Shown: piece after piece, positions 1-11,080 of the stretch
How the letters are laid out: each line of letters begins with the position of its first letter
Position numbering within the stretch: the first letter of the stretch is position 1
Assembly: GCF_914767665.1 (NCBI RefSeq)
Contig: NC_059501.1
Span: 69,600,798 to 69,664,797, forward strand
Direction: 5' to 3'
DNA from: Harmonia axyridis
Lineage: Eukaryota; Arthropoda; Insecta; Coleoptera; Coccinellidae
DNA: 64,000 nt
Position numbers and translations under genes: made by a program
Notes under the pieces: model-generated
Databases searched by the model: none
What the model was told of the DNA's origin: nothing
The model's input: the letters and a program-made list of their open reading frames with translations, nothing else

Positions 1-2640
1 ATTATTTTGTTACATATATTCGCACCAATTTCCGATGAAAATATCGTTTTGACATCGAAAATAATTCCAGCCTCCACAACTAAGGCGTATTATCTGTTGA
101 TATTTTTTTTTCTCAAAAACCGTGAATTTCATCAAAAAATTACAAGAGACCTAATTCAGTAAGAATTGATCAGTCTATCCAAAATTAATTTTCCTATTGT
201 AAAATATGAATATAAAAGAAGATATTGCGAAACAAGATTGAGGGGTGGCTTTTTTTACCCTTTGGAATCATAGACGAACACTATCAAAAAATTTTTTGAA
301 TGCCTTCTTTCTCACATTTAATGTCAGTTAGATTTCATCTTTGAATTTTGTGGTTTTTAAAAAAAAATTAAAAACTACTTTTCGGGCGCCATCTTTAGAG
401 GGCTGTAACTAAGCAGGTGGGGCACAAAAAAAAGTTTATTTGAAAGACCCACCCCATTTTTTAACAAGGAACCATCACCTAAATTTTTTTGGAACTTTTC
501 ATATACACCCTTTCCTAAATACAAAGTCACTTGAAGTATGCCAAAATATTTCTAATACATAAAGATTTTCCAAGTTCTCAGGAATTTATTAGGGGGCAGT
601 CAATTTATTGTCTCACCAGTCCTTTTGAATAAATCTGAGTATGCTAGTTATTATCGAAAGAGTATGTGTCGATTTGGTCACTTTCATTGCACGAAATAGT
701 ATACATGCTACCGCGTGGCAATTTGATAGCTCTTATTGGTGGGAGGTGTTCTCAACTTCCACATCTCATCAATTTAAATGGTTTGGGGAATTATTAAGAG
801 CCGTTTAAATAATTTAATTGAACACTAACGAAAGATTTTACAGTCAGAGAGAAAATGTGAGAGGTTTTTAATGATTTCGATAACGTTTGCCAACATTTTG
901 TGGCGCCTGTTAAAAGAAAAATTTTGAATTAAAAAAGAAGTAGTGCTCTTGAAGCCATAAACCAAAAAAAAAAAAATTGTTGGAAAGAAATGGATCTTGA
1001 TGAAAATTGGTAATTTGAAAAAATTTGACCCCTAAATTATTCCACAGGATATTTCAAAATGAGGTTTTAACATCAAACTTATGATTAACCCTATATAGTG
1101 ACTAATAAGCCAACATTCAACAAAAGATTAATATGCAACTTGAAATGAAAAAAAAATTATCTACAATTCACTCGAAAAATTTTGAAAATTGAGCTAAAAA
1201 TAAAAAAACTATAAAATTAAGACTATTTAAAATTTTTAGACTTGCATTCAAAGTTTCTTCGCCAGTTAAGATGAACCTTTCTCAACAAAAGAAATTCTCT
1301 CAGAAGTCGTTATTGAAAATTTTAGAAAAGCGAAATGATACTCTACTCAATTAAGATGTTTTAGTCTATGACGAAAGAATTTTCAGGTACTAGTATTCAG
1401 AGCTTTTACTGCATATCGATTGCTTTCACAACTGTCAGTAGTAGCTTACACTTCAATTGAAATCCTAAAGTCCCCTTTAAAATTGCTTCGCAGATTATAG
1501 GAAATCACTTCCTTTAAGATAGGGATAAAGGAATCGCTGACTCGAAAATGATATCAAGAAACAAGCGATTCAATGCGGTGACGCATTCTTTTGGATTCTA
1601 GAAAGGACCGAAGTCCTACATTGGAGTGACAAGAGTCCTCCAATCAAGTTAATCTAGAGTACAAGCTTATTCAGCACCATCGATATTTCAACAAGAAAAC
1701 CGATACATCCACTGTATCTGACGAAGGTACAGCGGATCTTATCAGATCTCCATTCTTCAGAACAGCAAATTTCAGACTATTTAACAATCGTGTTAAATGA
1801 ACCAGTCAAGTTTGGATTATCGATAATCCAAACTTGACTTCGATTATGATTGGCTCGTCAGATCGGTGCTTTTTGATTTGTGTATGTGAAGTTAACCTCC
1901 TATTTAAGTCTGTATTTTATTTTATAACTCAACTGGGTAGTTCCACTGGGTTGTTACGGTGAGACGACTACCTAAATTTCCTTGCGTCCCATTTTCGATC
2001 TCAAAATTTTATATAACTGTTAAAAATATTATTGTAGTTTGGGAAATCAAATAATAAATTTATGTTTTAACATTGATAACAAATCGACATAAAAGTTGAA
2101 TATTGTTGTTATTAACTGTGTTTATCTCTGTGGAATGATATAGGTCAATCCTAGACTCCAGGAATCATTCCACTTTACTGTTACCGATTGAATTATTTTT
2201 GCTCGTTGTCCAAAGTATATATAAATATAAAATAAAATGAAATGAACTTATGTAACTGAATTGTTCAAAGAAAACACCACAGGTCCGTAGCTACGTGCAT
2301 TTAAGCAAGTTATGAATTGTGACATATTTATCGTGAAAATTCAGTCACTTGTCATGTTAATAGTGGCAATTTCCTCATATTCGCGATGTACCTACACTGT
2401 ATACAATAACATCCTAATGAAATTTAAAAACTCAACTTCCAATCAGTTCCAAGGAAAAGTACTGACTATGTTTTTGGTATTCAATAACAATGGCGAGATG
2501 TTTTTTTTTTTAATTGTCCCTACAGGGTAGCGAGAAAAACTCCTTAACTTTTATCCCTGCCACATAATCTGCTGAGAAATGTTCTCACCTAACTTCTATA
2601 TTCGAAATAAGGTACCTACATGAATCAATATTTCTCGAAA
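1..2640. other. Gene-free AT-rich stretch
   Basis: I see no recognisable coding domain, RNA gene or transposon protein here. The only open frames are short, lack conserved motifs and lie in low-complexity AT-rich DNA. The clearest structure is a perfect 34-bp palindrome at 1805-1838, listed separately. A shorter inverted repeat around 2132-2173 (TGGAATGAT with ATCATTCCA) is weaker. The stretch may be intron or intergenic. Confidence 0.5.
1805..1838. repeat. Perfect 34-bp palindrome
   Basis: Two 17-bp arms with no spacer, centred on ATTATCGATAAT, with outer arms GTCAAGTTTGG and CCAAACTTGAC. It could extrude as a cruciform, or be the joined ends of a lost transposon. No coding sequence flanks it, so its role is unknown. 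Confidence 0.85.
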
Positions 2641-2649
2641 AAAATTTTG

Positions 2650-2890
2650 AGTCGAAGAGAAATTTTGCACCTGCACGAATGCTTTTTGTTCAAAAACTAT
2701 TACTTTGCATTGTGTTTTTTCAACAAAAACAATTAAATGCCCGAACGGTATTTGACAAGACTATTTCACGGACCATACTTACTTGTTATCAAAGGTATTG
2801 CAATTTTTGATGACAACAGCTATCAAATTTTTCGGCGAGTAAACTCAAAAAAACGTCTGACAGGTGCTGTCATACAGTTTTTGCATATAG
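2650..2890 (-). mobile_element. Crypton-like remnant: both flanks without the recombinase
   Basis: Read on the minus strand, this segment joins two stretches that lie about 1.4 kb apart in the Crypton-like element at 43.4-45.3 kb. Positions 2650-2781 match the reverse complement of about 45040-45175 (shared GCACCTGCACGAATGC and TTGACAAGACTATTTC). Positions 2782-2890 match the reverse complement of about 43490-43620 (shared AAAGGTATTG, TGACAAC and CAGTTTTT blocks). The recombinase gene that should lie between is absent. I infer an internally deleted, non-autonomous derivative; divergence is too high to place exact ends by eye. Confidence 0.5.
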
Positions 2891-3350
2891 AAATAGTATA
2901 TTCTAAAACAAGTTGCAGAATGGGCTTCTATTCCAACACGAATAAGAAATTCGAAAACGAGCGACGAAGGAGCGAGTTTTGGAACGCATGAGTGTTGGAA
3001 TTGCCATCTGCAATGAGTATTAGACGATATTTCCTCTCAATTTTTGTGAAATATTGTCAAAATTCAATGAAAAATTCGGATTATATATTCTAGTGACTTA
3101 TGTATTGTATCTTGGCAGTTGGTGTGACTGTTACGAACATTGACAGATTACGGATTTTGAATATGAATCGTACGTTTCGAATTTTGAAAAAAAATTGCAA
3201 TTACGCATTAAATTCGTGAATTATGTCAGACAAAATCGATTTAACACCACCATAATCAAGAGAAATTGCGAATAATGTTGCAAATCATTTCACTCTATCC
3301 GAACGTAAGAGTGTTGGAATTGCCTTCTGCAACGAGTATTAGACGATATT
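2889..3350 (+). repeat. Outer part and first tandem unit of the TTCTCTATTTCAGT repeat family
   Basis: The block starts with AATAGTATATTCTAAAAC, also the outer limit of the copies ending near 26876 and 41754 in the other orientation. A unit beginning AGTGTTGGAATTGCC occurs at 2991 and again at 3310, so the two units lie about 319 bp apart in tandem. Unit 1 repeats the same internal landmarks as unit 2, including GTTGGTGTGACTGTTA and an ATGTCAGACAAAATCGAT start-like segment near 3222. No full protein is encoded. Confidence 0.65.
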
Positions 3351-3798
3351 TTCTCTATTTCAGTCAAGCTTTGAGAAATATTGTCGAAATTCAATGAAAA
3401 TTTCGGATTTTATATCCTAGTGACTTTTGTATTGTATCTTGACAGTTGGTGTGACTGTTAAGAAAATTGACAGATTACGGAATTTGAATTTGAATCGTTC
3501 GTTTCGAATTTTTAAATAATTTAAAATTACGCATTAAATTTATGAATTATGTCTGACAAAATCGATTTAACACCACTAGAATCAAGAGAAATTGCGAATA
3601 ATGCTGCAAATCATTTCACTATATCCAAATTATACATTCTGTTGACAATTATTGACGTTTGTTGAAATTTGATAGGATTGAAAGGCAGTAGAGACAACCA
3701 CAAAACGAAAAATATAACTGAAAACGATGCTGTAATGAGTTCATTACAGCACTGTTTTTAGAACTGTAATGAACTCATTACGATACTGAAATAGAGAA
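3351..3798 (+). mobile_element. Non-autonomous element with 14-bp inverted ends TTCTCTATTTCAGT
   Basis: The 448-bp segment starts TTCTCTATTTCAGT at 3351 and ends with its exact reverse complement at 3785-3798. Inside is a short reading frame beginning ATGTCTGACAAAATCGAT (about 3550), encoding MSDKIDLTPLESREIANNA and running to about 38 residues. Near the right end lie paired copies of TGTAATGAGTTCATTACA in opposite orientation. The same organisation recurs at 41183-41605 and, internally deleted, at 26423-26876. The short peptide is shared between copies, so it probably came from the first exon of an autonomous parent. The element class is not recognised. Confidence 0.6.
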
Positions 3799-3861
3799 AA
3801 ATTTTTTATGCAAAATAGAGCGATTCTGTTTGGTGAAAATAGCTACGGAGGAAATAGTCAT

Positions 3862-5640
3862 TATAACTGTCAGTTCTTGGTGATGTGAGTATCTGGACTA
3901 CTGCCCATTTTTTTTCAATTATCATCTACAAAAATTTTTGACATCCGCCTTCAATATGTGTGTTATTTTGTTAGTTGAAAAACCATCTATGCATATGTAA
4001 CGGATAAAAAATGGGTATGTATTTTATTTGTAATTTTTTAGAGATTACTTCATCTTTAATGATTGCCAATTTGACAATGCTGAAGAGTCGCTTATGATAC
4101 TATTTTGTATGAATCTTTTCAAGATAACTGGTTATTTCACTTAACACTGCTGAAGATCATCAATCTGGTATTACTTTCTAAATGTAATAAATGCAATTTC
4201 AGTGCCTGTAAAATATCGACAAAATACTTAGAATGCCAATTCGTCATCAGATGAAGGAATCAATTCAAAACAGGTTGCTTGGTGGCCCTAGGAGAATTAA
4301 TTTCGAAAATTTAGCCATTATTTGAAGGAAACGGAAGAGTCTTGCTCTGATGTTGAGAATATTGACGTAGAGGATAGCTAACTAGAAATTGATGTCGATA
4401 AAGAGAATCGAGCCAGCTTCCAGAAACAGAGCTGACTTAACGACAGTTTGGAGAAGTTTAACGGAGAAATGACAAAGGGCTTTTGAGTCGTCATTCAATG
4501 AAGTTGTTCACTGGACGATAGTTCAACCTACTTATTCGAGTATGTACCATATTTAGGTTATATCATTCAAGTATATATACTTGAGTATATACTTGGTAGA
4601 GACGGTTTAGTATGAATAGCTAAAATATTACAGAATTTTGAAAAATCCCTTTTTTTCATCAGTTATTATTATTTTACTTTTCATACATTAGTTATTATTA
4701 TTTTGACATATATTTATTTGTGAAGAAATACAAATTCTACATTGATAGAAATTATTATATTAATCAAAATGAAATTGTCGAAACTAAAATAGTTCATAAA
4801 TCGAATAAATGACCATAAGGCTGATGAATTTCCGGAGTTCATGTATTAAATAAAATTTTTTACTCTTCGGTGCTGTATAATTCAAAATCTCACCAAATTC
4901 AGAAAGTGAATTGCATTACAACTTCATCGATTTAAACATGATAACATAACAGAGAATTATACTACTGACTTCGATTGAAGAAGTATTATTCTAACCAGGA
5001 GAAGACGTAGAATATTGGAATAATCCTGAATTTGTACGTAAAAGATACTTTAGTATTTTGCATTTTTCGAATTATGTTCAGTTTTTTTTCTCAAAGAAGT
5101 CGAGGTATTTCAAGAGGTGAAGGATCATGTTATATTAACAGATGTTTTTTTCAACATCTCATCATACATCAAATACATCCTTTGAGTTCATTGGTGTTGT
5201 AACAGACTGATGCGTGAAATGATGAAACTGGATATGCCTCCGACTGAGTTTCTTGAAAATAAGGTGGAAGATGGGAAAGATGCCGTTGACACCAATTTAC
5301 GTGAAATCTCATTATCTTCCCAATTTCTATCGAACGTAGCGCCCGTGATTAAATACAATCATGTGATGAAACGCTATAAGGCTACATAATGATTTTGATA
5401 TTATGTGTGTTGATTCTATCTCGATATATTTCACTCATCTCGGAAGAATTCACTAGGGAACGTTTCATGAAAGAAATAGTAAATTATTTTCAATATATTT
5501 TAGCATTCCTAAGAAACATGAACCTGAAATGAAATGTTGAAGGAAAGAAAGGATGATAAGGTTAGATGAACAGGTTAAAACGCCACAAAAATATTCACCT
5601 AAAGCTCATGTGCAAATACCCGAATATTTTCACGTCACAT
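3862..5640 (+). repeat. Unrecognised repeat R, copy 1 (longest)
   Basis: Begins CAGTTCTTGGTGATGTGAG and resembles copies at about 6660-7560 and 8855-9425. Landmarks shared by all three include ATTTGACAATGCTG, ATCTGGTATTACTTTCTAA and CTAGGAGAATTAAT-like blocks. A later block, AAAGATGCCGTTGACACC (about 5277), recurs in copy 2. Frames here carry stretches that look once coding, for example KDAVDTNLREISLSSQFLSN near 5277 and an acidic DVENIDVEDS stretch near 4350, but stops interrupt them. It could be an old transposon or a duplicated processed pseudogene. I do not recognise the protein. Confidence 0.5.
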
Positions 5641-5723
5641 TCAAAAATATTGGTTCGTTGCTAAGTGATTTGTATCATATGCGTCAATATGATTGATTGA
5701 AATTTTTTGAGGGAAATATAGTA

Positions 5724-6654
5724 ACGGGTGTTTTTTTTCGAGGTATATAACTTTAAGTTGTCATTACCGTTCAAGATGGCGACCGATTTGAAAGCTGTCA
5801 AGTGATTTATTCTCAGTTTGGTTTGGCAATTCATCATGAATAGACTCATGCCTGAACAATGCTTACAAATAGTGCAATTTTATTTAGAAAATAATGGTTA
5901 TGTGCGGAATAAGTATCGCGCACTACGTCCATTTTATTTTGTTTAGCGATGAAGCGCACTTCTGGTTGAATGGCTACGTCAACAAACAAAACTGCCGCAT
6001 TTGGAGTGGAGCTAATCCTCAAGTGTATGTCGAAACACCGTTACATCCAGAAAAACTGACTGTTTGATGCGCTTTATGGGCTGGTGGAATCATTGGTTAC
6101 TTCTTCAAAAACGATGATGGCCAGAATGTTACAGTCAATGGTGATCGTTATAGAGCCATGAATACTAACTTTTTCATTCCTGAATTGAACAACCATGATG
6201 TCCAGAACTGTGGTTTCAACAAGACGGCGCTTCATGTCACTCAGCTCGTGCCACAATCGATTTATTGAAAGACACGTTTGGTGACCGCCTAATTTCACGT
6301 TTTGGATCTGTGAATTGGCCTCCAAGATCTTGTGATTTAACACCGCTAGACTACTTTCTGTGAGACTATATAAAGTCATTGGTCTATGCGGATAAGCCAC
6401 AAACCCTTGACCATTTGGAAGACAACATTCGCCGTGTTATTGCCGATATACGGCTACAAATGTTGGAAAAAGTCATCGAAAATTGGACGTCCAGATTGGA
6501 CTACATTCGAGCCAGCCGTAGCGGTCATATGCCAGAAATCATATTTAAAATGTAATGCCACAAGATTATCTTGCGAATAAATAAAATTCATGTCAATCGA
6601 ATGATCCATCGTTATTCAATTGCAAAGTTCTATAGCTCTACAAAAAACACCCTT
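5724..6654 (+). mobile_element. Mariner-type DD41D element, copy 1, internally deleted
   Basis: Flanked by TA on both sides. Left end ACGGGTGTTTTTTTTCGAGG pairs imperfectly with right end AAAACACCCTT. An N-terminal transposase piece (MNRLMPEQCLQIVQFYLEN) is followed directly by the catalytic core starting FSDEAHFWLNGY, so the normal region between (most of the DNA-binding domain and linker) is missing. The core runs to about 6555 with stops and small shifts (a stop near 6066; AQ replaced in the QQDGA region). It is dead. Three further copies (32628, 41837, 58806) share the same deletion junction. It sits between copies 1 and 2 of repeat R. Confidence 0.88.
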
Positions 6655-6659
6655 TATAA

Positions 6660-7900
6660 CGGCTAGTTCTTGGTGGTGATTATCTAGACTTCTACCTATT
6701 CTTCCTTTGTACTCATCACCTTCAAACACTTGACATCCTCCTTCAATATGTGTGTTGATTTATTAGTTAAAAACCCATCTAGGCATATGCTACGGTTGAA
6801 AAATGGGTATGCATTTCATCTGTAATTTTTTCGAGATTACTTTATCTATAATTATTGTTAATTTGACAATGCTGGAGAGTCGCTTATGGTACTACTTTCT
6901 CAGAAAACTCTCTTTAGGATAACGGATTACTGCACTTAACACTGCTGAATAATATCAATCTGGTATTACTTTCTAAACATAATAAATGAGATGTTAGTAT
7001 ATGATAAATATTGACAAAATACTTAGAATGTCAATTCGTGATCATGTAAAGAAATCAATTCTAAAAACAAGTTCCTTTGAAGTCCTAGGAGAATTAATAT
7101 TGGAAACTAGCCATTATTTGAAGTAAACGCAAGAGTGTTGCTTTGATTTGAAGAATACGGACGTTAGGACGTAGAGGAAAGCCAACTAGAAATTGATAAC
7201 ACAAAACAAAGAAGCGAAAGATGCCGTTGACACCAATTTACGCGAAATCTCATTATCTTCCCAATTTCAATCGAACGTAGCGCCCGTGATAGATTAAATG
7301 AAATCATGTGATGAAACGCAATAGGGCTACGTGATGATTTTGATACTATGTGGGTTGATTTTATCTCGATATATCACTCATCTCGGAGGAATTCCCTAGG
7401 GAACGTTTCATCTAGGAAATAGTAAATTATCAACAATATATTTTAGCGTGCCTAGAAGAAATATGAACCTCAAATGAAAGTGTAGAGGGAAAGAGAAGGA
7501 GGATATTGCAGGAATGATTTACTCATATACATTGAAAGCTAAATCTCATTTGGATCGAATTGAGCCCTCTAAAATGATATCAGCCTTTTGGGTTGCGAAC
7601 CTTCGATGGTTGGATTGAGCGAAACTACTCAGTTATTACCCACGTTCTGTAATGAGTATGACCTATATAATTTCACATGAGATATTTCTCACCCTCGTCT
7701 ACACAACCTATCAAAATGAGCTCGAATTATTGATTATAGTGGCTTAGATTTTAAGAAACGTATAGAAAAATTAAATTTAAATGAACGAATCAGAGATTTG
7801 AAAATGAATAATAATTAATCTAAGGTTAGTCTTGGAATTTATAAGAGTTATTTGCATCAAATGAATTTACCTCCGAAATCAGTTGTTATACAATATCAAT
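6660..7900 (+). repeat. Unrecognised repeat R, copy 2
   Basis: Starts CTAGTTCTTGGTGGTGATTATC just after the DD41D element and follows copy 1 through the ATTTGACAATGCTGGAGAGTCGC block near 6870 and the AAAGATGCCGTTGACACC block near 7220. It lacks about 700 bp that copy 1 has between these blocks. Beyond about 7560 I cannot align it to copy 1. No intact frame remains. Confidence 0.5.
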
Positions 7901-8420
7901 CATCATTAATTGAGAACCCGATAAATTCATAGAATAAAAGCTTCTCATCAAAGAATTACATCAGGGTGTTTGGTACTTCGAAAGATATCCATTGAAGGGG
8001 TCATACTAAAGCTGGTCATTTGCAACAAATTAAGTCTTGTCAACCCAATGAACAAGGGGTCAAAAGTATGTAGATGGCTATGGCGGTTTTTCAGAAAATA
8101 TCTGAGATTTTTCAGAAAAAAAATATTTGTGTGAAAACTATTCAACTGGTGCTGTATTGAAAGCTGAAAAATAATTGATTTAAGTTCATTTAAGAAAGTA
8201 GAATGGTCGCTCAAAACTTATATAATCTTAGACATATTCGGTATTGAGTAGCAACATTTTTTTTTATTTTTATTGAAACTGCCCATCACAGACGTTTCTC
8301 TTTCAATATGATGATGAGGGGACCATCCAAATTGCATTGTTAAGCCATTTTTTTCTCCCCCAAAATTCGAATGGCTCTACGTTTGAGAACTTTCTGCGCG
8401 ATCAGATCTCAATGTTATTA
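7900..8420. other. No recognisable gene
   Basis: AT-rich sequence between repeat R copy 2 and a transposase relic. Frames from about 8300 may already belong to the decayed transposase that becomes readable after 8420. Nothing else can be supported. Confidence 0.4.
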
Positions 8421-8588
8421 GATTAGGGTACGTATCGCCGGCTTCGCGAGGACCAATTCCCTGGACCGCCAGATTTCCAAAACTAACACCGTGTAACTTC
8501 TACATTTGGGGTCACATAGAAAGTTTGATTTACAATAACGTAGTGGAGACAGAATTCAGAGAGAGGAATCAGACGGCCTCGAAGAATA
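8420..8588 (+). pseudogene. Mariner-like transposase relic (C-terminal catalytic part)
   Basis: With frame changes, the plus strand reads GPIPWTARFPKLTPCNFYIWGHIESLIYNNVVETE, matching the conserved PWPPRSPDLTPxDFFLWGH block of mariner-type transposases. The third catalytic acidic residue, expected in the PxDF position, is replaced by asparagine. The frame stops where a separate inverted-repeat element begins at 8589. Transposases of this group cut and rejoin DNA in the nucleus. This one is a short dead fragment. Confidence 0.6.
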
Positions 8589-9564
8589 CAGGGTGATTTG
8601 AAGCAGTATACAAATTTCTGGAGGAAAAAAAATAATCATTTTTGTAATTCGCTAGATTAAATCAGATGTTCAAAGGAACAATGAAAAAGCCAATTGGTGG
8701 ACTTCAAGTGCTATTGAACTATATATTAACGGAAAGGCCTACGAAGAAAAATCTAAAAAATGTTGAAACTTTAACGCTCTGTATTTCGGCCATGAAGCGT
8801 TTGCGGACACATGTTTGTAAAAAAGAGAGCCTTTTTTCATATAAATACGGATAAAAAATGGAAATGTATTCTATTTGTAATTTTTTCGAAAGAAATTACT
8901 TCATCTTTAATGATTGCTAATTTGACAATGCTGGAGGGTCGCTTATGGTACTACTTTCTTAGATGACTTTCTTCGAGATAATTGGTTACGCAACTTGACA
9001 CTGTTGTAGATCATCAATCTGGTATTACTTTCTAAACGTAATAAATAAGATTTTAGTACCTGATAAATATTGACGAAATACTTAGAATATCAATTCATCA
9101 TCTTGTAAGGGAATCAATTCTGAAAATAAGGTCCTTGGTGGTCCTAGCAGAATTAATTTCGAAAACAGCTTGGCATTATTGGAAGGAAACTCTGACTGTT
9201 GCTCTGATTTTAAGAATATTGACGTAGGGGAAATAGAGCTAAATAGAAATTGATGTCGATGAAGAGAAGTGAGCCAGCTTGCAAAACAGAGCTGACTTGA
9301 AGATAGTTTGGAGAAGTTTAACGGAGGGACAACAAAGGGCTTTTGAGTCGTAATTCAATGAAATTGTTCTCTGGACGATAGTTCAACCTACTTGTACAAG
9401 TATGTACCATATTTCGGTTATGTCATTCAACTAAAAATCTTGAAACTTTAACGCTCTGCATTTAGACAACAAAGCGTTTGTGGACACATGTTTGTGAAAA
9501 AAAGCCTTTTTTTGAGTTGCAAATAACCCTCTGAAATATTGATACTGAACTTTGAATCACCCTG
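8589..9564. mobile_element. Inverted-repeat element with CAGGGTGATT ends, carrying repeat R copy 3
   Basis: The left end CAGGGTGATTTGAAGCAGTA at 8589 matches the reverse complement of the right end (AATCACCCTG, ending 9564) for about 40 bp with mismatches. The 3' subterminal stretch (GAAACTTTAACGCTCTG through GGACACATGTTTGT) is present twice, at about 8764-8820 and 9438-9497, flanking the inserted repeat R copy. It encodes no protein and interrupts or abuts the transposase relic on its left. Confidence 0.55.
8855..9425 (+). repeat. Unrecognised repeat R, copy 3 (short)
   Basis: Starts ATACGGATAAAAAATGG and follows copy 1 from about 3995 to about 4565, including ATTTGACAATGCTGGAGGGTCGC and GGACGATAGTTCAACCTACTTG. 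It ends where copy 1 has GGTTATATCATTCAA. It is bracketed by the two copies of a transposon subterminal sequence, so it was inserted or duplicated inside that element. Confidence 0.6.
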
Positions 9565-9569
9565 ATTCA

Positions 9570-10609
9570 AATACCAATTTCCGTCACTGATGGTCGCCAT
9601 ATATTACGTGCCTGCAAAGAAATCGCAAGCAATTTGAACAGGAGATTTGAATGTTCTCTGTATTATTTGAATATGCTTCTGAATTGAACAATCAAATTGG
9701 AATCATGTTATTTTCTCTTTTTATTCAATTTTTTGTCCGATAGAAAACTAATGAAGAGAGGAATGGCCGTACGTGATTTGTAAGCCATGTGTAATGAATT
9801 TTTTTCCGAGTAGGTACCACAACTGATTCCAAGAAAATTTCCAACAAAAAAAGGTAGCCACTAAAACCTAATTATTTGAAGATGGTAAAGTTTTGGATAA
9901 CATTTCTCCTTCCTAAAGTGAATCCCCATTTTTGAGCAGTCCAGAAAGCATTAATTGAAATTTCACACTCTTATAGTTTTTACACAATTAATTATTTTCC
10001 GAAACAACTCAGAGATTCTCTGAAAAACGGAAAACCGCTATAGCTGAGTAACCATTCACTTTTGACCCTTAGTTCGACTGGTCTTAATTTGATGCAAGAA
10101 TTGCTTCGAACTCCAATACATCCTATATATCCATTTTTCGAACATTTGATGACATAAAATCATGATATTATTGTACCTATTTTATAAATTTTATTCGTTG
10201 TAATAAATTTTTCGAAATAAATGAGCGGTTGTAAACTGGAGAAATGTTATATTCATTCTCCAAAAATGTACCTACTTTCAAACTATAATGAAATAAAAAT
10301 GGAATGATGGAGTGAATAAGCTCGAGGAAACTCTAATTTTTGTAGCTCCAATTTGACGTGATGTCGTTCCACGTCACTTGGAACGATTTTGAATGTCCAC
10401 CCTTAAATGAAATCAAGACATACGTTTAATATTCATGAAATTTTGTAATGTGTGCTTTATGTTATGTGTGAAATATTAATGAGCAGATAAAATTGATATT
10501 TCGTCGGTTCATCATTCAACTTTGGCAGATGTACATCAAAGCGTTGACGTTTCTAATTTTCAACATGGCATCAGTTCCAAATCAAAAAGGAAATGAGGGG
10601 TGAACTCAC
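9570..10609. other. No recognisable gene; probable intron or intergenic
   Basis: No coding motif, inverted repeat or transposon protein was found. It lies just 3' (minus-strand sense) of the exon at 10610-10816, so it is probably that gene's downstream intron, since the exon ends in a donor site. Confidence 0.4.
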
Positions 10610-10816
10610 CGTAGTCTGAGTCGGAAAAATCATTTCCTTCGTCGATCTCTATATCCGTAAAAGAGGAATCTGTATCAGTGTCGTTTCCAGAATTTCCATT
10701 CGCTGCACAATCTTCTTCCTTCTTGCATGCCTGGTCGTTGTCTAGACACTCAGTTGTTTTAGTTTTTTCGTCATTTCCACTAAGTTTGTTGTAAGCCTTC
10801 CGAGGTGGACGAGGTT
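10610..10816 (-). CDS. Internal coding exon of an unidentified host gene
   Basis: On the minus strand a pyrimidine-rich tract ending TTTGTTTCAG is followed by 207 bp without a stop in one frame, then by the donor GTGAGTTC. The exon starts with the last two bases of a codon and ends with the first base of the next, so both flanking introns are phase 1. The 68 encoded residues start PRPPRKAYNKLSGNDEK, contain four cysteines, and finish in an acidic Ser/Asp-rich tail (DTDTDSSFTDIEIDEGND). Composition suggests a disordered acidic segment; no domain is recognised. Base composition is richer in GC than its surroundings, as expected for a real exon. No neighbouring exon was found, so the introns must be long. 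Confidence 0.72.
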
Positions 10817-11080
10817 CTGAAACAAAGGCAAATATAGTAAAACTTCGCTTGAAGTGGGAAAAGGAAGCGTAATCCCCTTGTGTGCAACTTATACGAGGAT
10901 AACATTTGGGTTGGAATTGTCGACCTGTACAACACTTTTGATCAAGGCCATTTTTGCAACACTGTCCAATAATGAAAATGTTTCCTGGTTGAAATAAGCT
11001 GATCCTTACGTATTTTCGACTTATGAATTAATAGAACATTATGAAATTAAACAGAAATGATTTTGTGAATCTCTAATATA

